A DNA stretch of 6,567 bases from contig JALTZQ010000020.1 in the NCBI GenBank assembly GCA_027046105.1, forward strand, positions 1 to 6,567. Reading direction: 5' to 3'. The DNA is from Pyrodictiaceae archaeon. GTDB taxonomy: Archaea > Thermoproteota > Thermoprotei_A > Sulfolobales > Pyrodictiaceae. Position 1 is the stretch's first letter; every line of letters begins with the position of its first letter. A program made the translations under genes and the position numbers. Below are positions 1 through 5,265 of this stretch, piece by piece. The notes below the pieces were generated by a model that was given only the letters and a program-made list of their open reading frames with translations, ran no database searches and was not told where the DNA came from.

Positions 1-584
1 AATACCCTCCTGGGGACTATGAAAGGATTGTTGTCCTAGTAACTTCTAGTGAAGGCATTACAAGGGAACGAATTGGCAGACACAACTGGGTATCCATGTA
101 CATATTATGGAATATGTCGAGGAATGGTTTTAGGGAATTCTATGACTCACTTCCAGGCGATAAACCTTCCTTTGAAGATGTATGGAGATGGATAGGTGGA
201 AATCCAAGGTATTTAGAGAGAGCCTATGTATCGGAATGGAGGTTCAGCGATATTGTAGCAGATCTTACCCGAGCGAGGAATCTTGATGAATGGGTATCCT
301 CACTGAATATTGAACATAAAGATCTGCTAAGGGAAGTCATCGAGGACCCAGACACCATATTCCACAGAATTGGGGAAAAGGAAGTGAAGAAGTTAAGGGA
401 TGAACTTATTGAGAGAAATCTCGTGATTAGGATCTGGGAGAGGGATGAGTATGGTTGGTTTGATACTCCGCCTCCAGAGAAGGATCTATCCCTCGGCATA
501 GGGAGATACTATGCTTGGCAAACACCACTACACCGAGAAGCAGTAAGAAAAATACTCAACAACACACAAAAACCCAAACATTGA
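1..584 (+). CDS. Archaeal ATPase (ATPase_2 / AAA-type), 3' part only
   Basis: This is the C-terminal part of a P-loop ATPase of the archaeal family (Pfam ATPase_2 type). The frame is open from base 3 to the TGA at 582-584 (193 visible residues) with no break at the left edge, so the gene starts outside the window; the ATG at 96 is internal. Visible residues 9-18 (IVVLVTSSEG) fit the beta-strand/sensor-1 region that follows Walker B in this family. It continues with IGRHNW (25-30) and the diagnostic GGNPRYL (65-71). The last ~100 residues look like a winged-helix tail ending in GIGRYYAWQTPLHREAV, which I recall from crenarchaeal members; there is no room for the DUF234 nuclease-like domain some relatives carry. 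Walker A and B lie upstream and are unseen. These ATPases are abundant in hyperthermophilic archaea, often near mobile or defence genes, and their role is mostly unknown. The gene converges on vapC, 78 bp away. Confidence 0.85.
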   Translation, partial: YPPGDYERIVVLVTSSEGITRERIGRHNWVSMYILWNMSRNGFREFYDSLPGDKPSFEDVWRWIGGNPRYLERAYVSEWRFSDIVADLTRARNLDEWVSSLNIEHKDLLREVIEDPDTIFHRIGEKEVKKLRDELIERNLVIRIWERDEYGWFDTPPPEKDLSLGIGRYYAWQTPLHREAVRKILNNTQKPKH

Positions 585-662
585 AGCACAAATAATTGTA
601 TCCATGAAGGGCGAGAAGAGGTACAAGCCCTAGGTAGCACTAAGATCTTTCATGCTTCCAAG

Positions 663-1085
663 TTATTCTACGTAGTGAACTAGTATACCTAGTGATTCTG
701 CTGCCTTGGCTTGTTTCTCGTCTGAGGTTAGAGTTTCCCCATGCTCTTCCGCCTGGGTTATGTATAGTGCATCATATGCATCATACACAGTTACCCCGTT
801 GTCGAGTGCTATTTTGAGTGCCCTCTTCAAGTACTTGTCCTTGCGCTCTAGAACAATTACCTGGGTTTCAACGAGCTTCATAAGCCCATTTAACAATCAG
901 ACCGCTGTGGCGCTATCGATTAGCCCTTTTAGGCGAGTGTGCTTCCACACTGCATTAGCACACTCCTTGAGCGCATGATCTACTGTATAGAGAGGCCTCC
1001 TTTCCCTAACGTATCTGGAGACCTTTGTCCAGCCCTCCTCTCGTAGTAGGTACTTGGCTAGCGCGGACGCGTCAATGACTATCAC
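663..1085 (-). pseudogene. vapC: VapC-type PIN-domain toxin, interrupted by an in-frame TGA
   Basis: VapC toxins are PIN-domain ribonucleases that cut tRNA, rRNA or mRNA when freed from VapB. The reading starts at a GTG (1083-1085), preceded by GGGAGGAT three bases upstream, and overlaps the vapB end by 14 bp, the usual coupled order. Conceptual length is 140 codons, normal for the family. PIN landmarks are present: D5 in MIVIDAS, E41 in LKECANA, the third acidic motif at D102/D105 (VYDAYDALYI), and D122 in LTSDEKQA. Codon 63 is TGA (897-899); the same frame continues without a gap or shift, so this is a nonsense change. A CGA-to-TGA transition is one simple source. The third motif is also enlarged by a 9-bp duplication. 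The upstream product (62 residues) lacks two acidic residues, so it should be inactive. A TTG directly after the TGA (894-896) could only restart a fragment, without a good ribosome site. Sequencing error is the main alternative. Confidence 0.82.
768..785. repeat. Perfect 9-bp tandem duplication in the vapC active-site motif
   Basis: TGCATCATA occurs twice head to tail (768-776 and 777-785). In the minus-strand vapC frame it doubles the residues YDA, turning the expected VYDALYI of the third PIN acidic motif into VYDAYDALYI. Because the unit is nine bases, the frame is kept. It looks like replication slippage; some VapC proteins might carry such a loop naturally. Confidence 0.8.
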
Positions 1086-1302
1086 GATCCTCCCTCACGT
1101 ATCCAGTGACTGCTCCTCGTGGCACTTCAGGAAGATTCCTAATCAGCTTCTCGAGCTCCTCTATAGCCCTGGCCTGCTCGAGCTCACGCACCCTCTTCTC
1201 GAGGAATAAGCGGACCTCCTCACTCCAGTTCACATAGCCACGAAGCTTATCCATCCTCTCCTTAAGCTCCTTGGGCACACGAAACGTAACCGTAACACTC
1301 AT
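1072..1302 (-). CDS. vapB: VapB-type ribbon-helix-helix antitoxin
   Basis: This is a 76-residue antitoxin and autoregulator paired with the vapC just downstream. Residues 2-20 form a typical RHH/CopG DNA-binding unit: the strand VTVTFRV, then PKELKERMDKL, followed by NWSEEVRLFLEKRVREL (second helix). The charged helical stretch EQARAIEELEKLIRNL and the tail PEVPRG, which would wrap the toxin, come next. The frame is open 12 codons further up to a TTG-type start at 1338, but the ATG at 1300-1302 is preferred: it gives the family's usual N-terminus and has a GAGG site (1313-1316) ten bases upstream. The stop overlaps the vapC start by 14 bp, implying translational coupling. No lesion is visible, so the antitoxin appears to be kept although its toxin is interrupted. 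Family knowledge supports dimeric binding to its own promoter; the repeats upstream fit this. Confidence 0.88.
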   Translation of the reverse strand: MSVTVTFRVPKELKERMDKLRGYVNWSEEVRLFLEKRVRELEQARAIEELEKLIRNLPEVPRGAVTGYVREDRDSH

Positions 1303-1392
1303 CGACGGATATCCTCGTATAGCTTTACGTTGTAACACTGTGTAAAAGCCCTATACCGCGGCACAAGACATGTAACACGACAACGTGTAACC
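1292..1392. repeat. GTAACAC repeat array, probable VapB operator
   Basis: The heptamer GTAACAC occurs at 1292-1298, 1332-1338 and 1372-1378, exactly 40 bp apart each time, about four helical turns, so all copies would face the same side of the DNA. The two outer-spacer copies sit in small inverted repeats: ACAC-T-GTGT at 1335-1343 and ACACG-N4-CGTGT at 1375-1388. Related GTAACC words occur at 1286-1291 and 1387-1392. The middle copy adjoins the proposed TATA element, so a bound RHH antitoxin would block transcription. The first copy lies within codons 2-5 of vapB and may be there by coding constraint. Confidence 0.45.
1303..1348 (-). promoter_or_regulatory. Likely vapBC promoter and vapB ribosome binding site
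   Basis: On the minus strand a box-A-like CTTTTA lies at 1348-1343. An archaeal start point about 26 bases downstream would fall near 1320, leaving a short leader of roughly 18 bases that contains the GAGG ribosome site (1316-1313), ten bases before the vapB ATG. The TATA element is weak and assigned by position, so the exact start point is an inference. Confidence 0.4.
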
Positions 1393-1923
1393 CCCCATTT
1401 AGCTTCTAGAACTGGTTTCCACGTAGCGGGAACTCAGAGTAACGGGCTACTGTAATAGCAACTGCATAACGTGTTTTAGAGAGTCCTTAGCGTTACGTCT
1501 TTTGATCTATGTATTTAGCGTGCTTATCAAGCCCCAGTGCACAAGGGGTCTTTCAGTGCTCACCACACGGTTCTGAGGGCTCATTGTTGTTTAGGGGTTT
1601 TGGTGTTCTAGTTCCATGCTGAGTTTATAGAGCTCCAGGGAGCCCCTTCCCAGGGCCTTTGGAGAGCAATAGCTATGGCTCCAACTGTTGCAACTAAGAG
1701 TGCCCCCTCTTGAAGAATACTAAAGATTGTCCAAGAGGGATGTTAATAACCTAACTATTGCCTCAGGTTCGCTGAAGATGCCGGGAGGGATAGGATGCTG
1801 CTTCGAAGAGGGGAATGCTCGTTTTCCTGGAGTTTGTAGAAGTGGAAAAGCGGGAAACCTTGTTCTTGGATGTTCTAGAACTCCTTGCCGCTGGAGACCC
1901 TACTATATGGCCTTTCTGCTTGG
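1393..1923. other. Gene-free spacer between PEP carboxykinase 3' end and vapBC
   Basis: I see no convincing gene here. The stretch contains stop codons in all frames at short intervals, one clear inverted repeat (1705-1739), and a few short frames with protein-like composition but no usable start or no family match (minus-strand 1608-1742 and plus-strand 1815-1943). It may be an untranslated downstream region plus the remains of decayed sequence. There is no tRNA-like T-loop, no terminal inverted repeat pair and no CRISPR-like repeat. Confidence 0.5.
1705..1739. repeat. 8-bp perfect inverted repeat (stem-loop)
   Basis: CCCTCTTG (1705-1712) and CAAGAGGG (1732-1739) are exact complements with a 19-base AT-rich loop. 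On the minus strand it lies about 185 bases past the PEP carboxykinase stop, so it could fold in that mRNA's 3' region; no T-run follows closely, so a classical terminator is not supported. A related word CTTCGAAGAGGG at 1801-1812 could pair with the same left arm in a competing fold. Confidence 0.5.
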
Positions 1924-3825
1924 CTAGCGGTGGTCTAGCTTAAAGGGTGATATGAAGTCTCCGTATCTTGATCTCGCTTGTTTTAGTCTCTCTTTCTGAC
2001 TATGTAGTATCTCGAAGACTTCTCTTGGAGTATCTGGGATCTCCTGGTATATCTTCCATATCCTCTCTATTTTCGCTAGATGTTGTGGTATGCGTATGGT
2101 GAATTGTTTCTCGTAGTCCTCTTCACGATACTCTTTCCCAAGTACTCTGTCGAAGAGTTCACGTAGCTCACTATATACGGGTATAAGCCCGGTCGGTGTT
2201 TCTACTGCACTAGCCTCACCGTGGACTCTTAGCTCCATCCATTTTAGCCAAACCTTTTTATCGGCCTTATCGTTTAGGTAGCGCCCTTTCTCGTCCCGTA
2301 AAAAGTAGTTGACACCATAGATTCTAGGTGTTGTGTTCAGTTTTTTGGCGAAGTCTAGGTGGAGTTTTATGAAGGAGCCTATGGAGACTGGGAGGAAGTC
2401 CAGTATGGCGAAGGGGTTGAATTCACGTACACCAGCTTTCTCTAGCACTGCAGCTGTCTTCTCAGATTCTAGCGATGCAGCCTTAGTTACAATGCCATGA
2501 GCCCAGTCGAACGCCTCCTCAACTGGAACCCAAGTGTCGGGGTCACGTCCACCAAACACCATACCGGCAACTGGTACTCCTAGGGGATCGTCTACCCGTG
2601 GATCCAGCATGTCTAGGCTACGCAGTGATACTGTGAATCTCGCGTTGGGGTGAGAGGGTGGTATTTCTCGTCCATTCTCGTCACGTTTACCAGGCCACCA
2701 TCTACCAGCATAGTTTACTCCAGGACGAGGCTCTCCTTCCTTGCCATTCCACCATACTTCGCCATCATCTGTTAGTAGTACGTTCGAGAACACTATCTCG
2801 TTACTAGGATCCGTTAATACCCTATAGAGTACTGGGTCATCGCGCGGATTCACACCATCAATGATACCAAACATTCCTATTTCCGGGTTTACTGCTCTTG
2901 CAACACCATTTACAGGTTTTATGATTGCAAGATCGTCTCCCACAATAGTGTCTGCTACGAATGCTGTAGAGGTCTTGCCACAACCCGCCGGGAAGGCACC
3001 AGTAAAGTATGTTACTCGGCCACCTGGCCCTCTAACACCAACAATGAACATGTGTTCACAAAGCCAGCCCTCGTGGTAACCACGGTATATACAGAGGCGG
3101 AACATTAGCTTCTTCAACCCAATAGCATTGCCGCCATACTGGGTGTTTACGCTATAGACGCTATAGTCGTTCAGGTCTATGTATATCCTTCTCTTGTCTA
3201 TGTTTTTCACCCAGCCATTCTCATCACGTTCACCCGTAGCATGTATGAATCTAGCATAGAACATGTTGGGGGCTTTCTCGACAAACTCGTCATAGCAAAC
3301 CCTATACAATAGGTTTTCATTATGTATGACGTAGGCTGAATCCGTTACCTGTACAGCATGCATTGTAAAGGGTGAGCCTTTTGGCCCAAAACAGTAGAAG
3401 CCAACAAACATTTCACGGCCCTGCATCATGTCTTTGAGGAGTTCTCTTATCTCACTAAGACCACGACCGCGCTCGAGAGTATTTATGAATGGTATTGATA
3501 CTCCAGGCTCAACCAGTATACGGGTATTCTTACGATCCCTTGCAAGATCCTTAGGGCCATCAAAATGCACTGTATGCTTCGGGTATCTAGTAGGGTGCTC
3601 TTCACGGTTCTCTAGTGCTCTTCTTCGCACATATTCGAGATCCTCCTCAGTACCCGTGACCACATAGACCCTAACAGGCTTAGCCAAGCGTACAATATCG
3701 GCAATCCATCTATGGAGTTCTGGGTCACGGATTCGTAGCAGCTTCTCAAGCATATCCCCATCCATATGCCTACGAAGGACCTCTACAGGATCATAGTCTT
3801 CAGAGAGAAGGCGAAACCTTGGCAA
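1924..3825 (-). CDS. pckG: Phosphoenolpyruvate carboxykinase (GTP)
   Basis: This cytosolic enzyme interconverts oxaloacetate + GTP and phosphoenolpyruvate + CO2 + GDP (EC 4.1.1.32), the gluconeogenic/anaplerotic step joining the C4 pool to PEP. Counting from the TTG at 3825 (633 residues, normal for archaeal members): the ARDRKNTRIL substrate region near 95-104; FGPKGSPFTMHAVQVTDSAYV-type segment at 147-166; YGGNAIGLKK at 230-239; the P-loop FPAGCGKTSTA at 278-288; the metal site VGDDLAIIKP at 295-304; NPEIGMFG at 313-320; and FGGRDPD plus EAFDWAHG and SESEKTAA-like SLESEKTAA at 424-459. These are GTP-class, not ATP-class, motifs, and no lesion is seen. The frame stays open to a GTG at 3945 (673 residues), but the extra 40 residues are Gly/Cys/Trp-rich and unlike the family. 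Alignment to remembered homologs begins near VEVLRRHMDGDM, and GGGTGG (3835-3840) lies nine bases before the TTG. The start is therefore preferred, not proven. Confidence 0.93.
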   Translation of the reverse strand: MPRFRLLSEDYDPVEVLRRHMDGDMLEKLLRIRDPELHRWIADIVRLAKPVRVYVVTGTEEDLEYVRRRALENREEHPTRYPKHTVHFDGPKDLARDRKNTRILVEPGVSIPFINTLERGRGLSEIRELLKDMMQGREMFVGFYCFGPKGSPFTMHAVQVTDSAYVIHNENLLYRVCYDEFVEKAPNMFYARFIHATGERDENGWVKNIDKRRIYIDLNDYSVYSVNTQYGGNAIGLKKLMFRLCIYRGYHEGWLCEHMFIVGVRGPGGRVTYFTGAFPAGCGKTSTAFVADTIVGDDLAIIKPVNGVARAVNPEIGMFGIIDGVNPRDDPVLYRVLTDPSNEIVFSNVLLTDDGEVWWNGKEGEPRPGVNYAGRWWPGKRDENGREIPPSHPNARFTVSLRSLDMLDPRVDDPLGVPVAGMVFGGRDPDTWVPVEEAFDWAHGIVTKAASLESEKTAAVLEKAGVREFNPFAILDFLPVSIGSFIKLHLDFAKKLNTTPRIYGVNYFLRDEKGRYLNDKADKKVWLKWMELRVHGEASAVETPTGLIPVYSELRELFDRVLGKEYREEDYEKQFTIRIPQHLAKIERIWKIYQEIPDTPREVFEILHSQKERLKQARSRYGDFISPFKLDHR

Positions 3826-3834
3826 AACTAGGAA

Positions 3835-3875
3835 CCACCCAGGCCCCCCACAAAACACCGGGTCAAGAATAAAAA
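3835..3875 (-). promoter_or_regulatory. Candidate promoter and ribosome site for the TTG-start PEP carboxykinase
   Basis: Minus-strand TTTTTATT at 3875-3868 resembles an archaeal TATA box. A start point ~26 bases downstream (near 3845) would give a 20-base leader containing GGGTGG (3840-3835), which partly matches the anti-Shine-Dalgarno sequence, nine bases before the TTG at 3825. This set of signals lies inside the longer open frame, which argues that the first 40 codons of that frame are not translated. Confidence 0.4.
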
Positions 3876-3970
3876 TGCTAGGCCAGAAACCAGCACATCC
3901 CCCGTGGAAGGGAAAGTCCACAATAGCTTCATAGACTATAGCCACGCTTACCTGGAACTACAAATAGCGC

Positions 3971-3980
3971 CACTTTTATC
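3971..3980 (-). promoter_or_regulatory. Alternative TATA-like element upstream of PEP carboxykinase
   Basis: GATAAAAG on the minus strand (3980-3973), preceded by the purine-rich GGAAG, would place a start point near 3950, about five bases before the GTG at 3945. This would make a near-leaderless mRNA for the 673-residue form, or a ~125-base leader for the TTG form. Confidence 0.3.
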
Positions 3981-4449
3981 CTTCCAAACGACCATTCTTC
4001 AGCTCCACGAAGATATCATTGCCCTACTCTAGCAGGCTAGGTTCACTCATAGGGTTCACCGTCATGTCTCTGTGAAGCAAAACAAGGCTTCTACAGCGCC
4101 TCTTTCATAAAGTCTAGGGCCAGGGATCAAGACTATTCGATGTTCTTCGCAGTTAAGGAGAGGGGTTCTAGAAGCTATACTAAGTGGAGTACACCACATA
4201 TACTATAGTGCTAGCTAGGAGCAGGGACTTAAACGCTAATAGTCTAGGACAAGGAAACTAGGAGCCATACCAGGGAAAAGATAGTTGAAATTAATAGCCT
4301 AAGAGGAGAGTCGGTGTTGATAGCCCAAAATACTAAGCTATACATGTAAGGCGGAAACGATAATCACCCTCTAGCCCGTGAGGTGGATGATTGCTTAGGT
4401 TCTTGCAATACTATAGTCCATGCTTTCTGGTTCTACAGTTCCCCATACT
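3981..4449. other. Gene-free spacer between nucleotidyltransferase and PEP carboxykinase
   Basis: No gene is supported. On the minus strand it is the 3' region of the nucleotidyltransferase transcript followed by upstream DNA of the carboxykinase gene. It holds two imperfect hairpins (4175-4208, 4362-4392) and a direct repeat GGTTCAC (4040-4046, 4053-4059). A plus-strand frame running to a TAG near 4208 is open for about 50 codons but has only a very late ATG and no recognisable family, so I treat it as chance. I found no tRNA or box C/D RNA signature. Confidence 0.5.
4362..4392 (-). other. Imperfect hairpin downstream of the nucleotidyltransferase gene
   Basis: CACCCTC (4365-4371) pairs with GAGGTG (4380-4385) with one bulged base around an 8-base loop. 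After a small internal loop, AAT (4362-4364) pairs with ATT (4390-4392). It starts 58 bases past the nucleotidyltransferase stop on that transcript. It may protect or end the mRNA; no strong T-run follows, so I do not call it a terminator. Confidence 0.35.
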
Positions 4450-5214
4450 CTATCTAGGCTCCTTTACGGCTCCAGTTTTGCCTGGTTTTGCAAGGATTTC
4501 CTCTAATAGCCTATTGTCTAGCTTCTTGTATCGTTCAAGACTACCTACATCATACCATGGCCCTTGATGTATGTAGGCCTTAACCTTCATCCCTTGCCTT
4601 ATCATCCATGGTATAAGGTCTGCCATTATGTCAAAGCTTGTACCTAGCTCGTTTGCAGCTTGGTCTAATATACTTGGGTTTAAGGCTAGTACTCCTATGG
4701 TTACATGTATTGGTAGCCATGGCTTCTCTCTCAACTCGATAATATCGTCACCCTCTAGCCTAGCTACTCCCACTGGAACCTGGTAACGGTCTGCAAGGAC
4801 GAGTGTGGCTTGCGCCCTACTATTCTCGTGTTTGGCCAGTAGGGCATGTATGTCTAAGGGTGCCAGTATGTCTCCATACCATACTAGTATAGTGTCCGCG
4901 TTGAGTAAGCCACTTCTACGTGCCTTGACGAGAGAGCCCCCAGTACCATGGTATCTTTCATCGTCTATACTGTAGCGTATGCCCACGCCCCATCTAGCAC
5001 CATCGTGGAAGTAGTTAGCTATCTGTCTCCAACGATAACCGACAAGTAAGACTATGTCTCGTATACCGTGACCTGCTATCCATGACACAATGTATTCCAG
5101 GATTGGTTTTTCCTCAGGGCCAAGAGGGATCATTGGCTTAGGAATTATTTCTGTATAGGGTCTAAACCTAGTACCTTCGCCTCCAGCCAGGATTGCAGCA
5201 ATTATAGTGGGCAT
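4450..5214 (-). CDS. Sugar-1-phosphate nucleotidyltransferase (NDP-sugar pyrophosphorylase)
   Basis: This single-domain cytosolic GT-A-fold enzyme of 254 residues joins an NTP to a sugar 1-phosphate, giving an activated NDP-sugar and pyrophosphate. The signature is clear: AAILAGGEGTRFRPYT at 6-21 (nucleotide-binding loop), PKPMIPLG at 25-32 (catalytic/phosphate Lys26), GTGGSL at 90-95, the metal-binding YGDIL at 113-117, VGVARLEGDDIIELREKP at 148-165, and WYDVGSLERYKKLDN at 220-234, the usual closing motif of mannose-1-P guanylyltransferase-like members. It stops soon after, lacking the left-handed beta-helix acyltransferase domain of bifunctional relatives. Base and sugar specificity (GDP-mannose, UDP- or dTDP-glucose) cannot be read safely. 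The ATG at 5214 fits the family N-terminus and follows a GGGGAGG site. The gene sits 51 bp after the transporter gene on the same strand, so one transcript is likely. The product would feed glycan, glycolipid or S-layer glycosylation. Confidence 0.88.
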   Translation of the reverse strand: MPTIIAAILAGGEGTRFRPYTEIIPKPMIPLGPEEKPILEYIVSWIAGHGIRDIVLLVGYRWRQIANYFHDGARWGVGIRYSIDDERYHGTGGSLVKARRSGLLNADTILVWYGDILAPLDIHALLAKHENSRAQATLVLADRYQVPVGVARLEGDDIIELREKPWLPIHVTIGVLALNPSILDQAANELGTSFDIMADLIPWMIRQGMKVKAYIHQGPWYDVGSLERYKKLDNRLLEEILAKPGKTGAVKEPR

Positions 5215-5226
5215 ACTCCGGTTTCG

Positions 5227-5233
5227 CCTCCCC
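5227..5233 (-). promoter_or_regulatory. Ribosome binding site of the nucleotidyltransferase gene
   Basis: GGGGAGG on the minus strand, twelve bases before the ATG at 5214. A second GGAG (5217-5220) lies only two bases before the ATG. The presence of a strong site in the 51-bp gap fits internal translation start within a shared transporter-transferase mRNA. Confidence 0.55.
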
Positions 5234-5265
5234 TAGACCCTTCTTACATTGTTCTAGGTTTAGTG

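Noticed and set aside
96..584. ATG at 96 as the start of a short independent gene
   Set aside because: The same frame is open to the left edge and encodes the conserved sensor-1 region VVLVTSSEG just before it, so the gene is truncated by the window, not short.
897..899. TGA in vapC read as selenocysteine
   Set aside because: Selenocysteine insertion is not known in crenarchaea, PIN toxins are not selenoproteins, and no SECIS-like hairpin is evident.
706..978. Plus-strand open frame antisense to vapC
   Set aside because: Serine-rich shadow of the PIN-domain gene on the other strand; the vapC frame carries the family motifs.
1072..1338. Longer vapB from the upstream start at 1338
   Set aside because: The 12 extra residues do not fit the RHH family N-terminus and would cover the proposed promoter; the ATG at 1302 has a good GAGG site.
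1727..1927. 66-codon plus-strand frame opening with TTG in the spacer after PEP carboxykinase
   Set aside because: Weak TTG start without ribosome site, Gly/Cys/Arg-rich composition with no recognisable motif, and its mirror frame is equally open; most likely chance.
2861..3667. Plus-strand open frames opposite PEP carboxykinase (2861-3079, 3428-3667)
   Set aside because: Antisense shadows of strongly conserved coding sequence.
4075..4208. About 45-codon plus-strand open stretch ending in TAG in the spacer upstream of PEP carboxykinase
   Set aside because: No start codon until very late, no family resemblance, no ribosome site.
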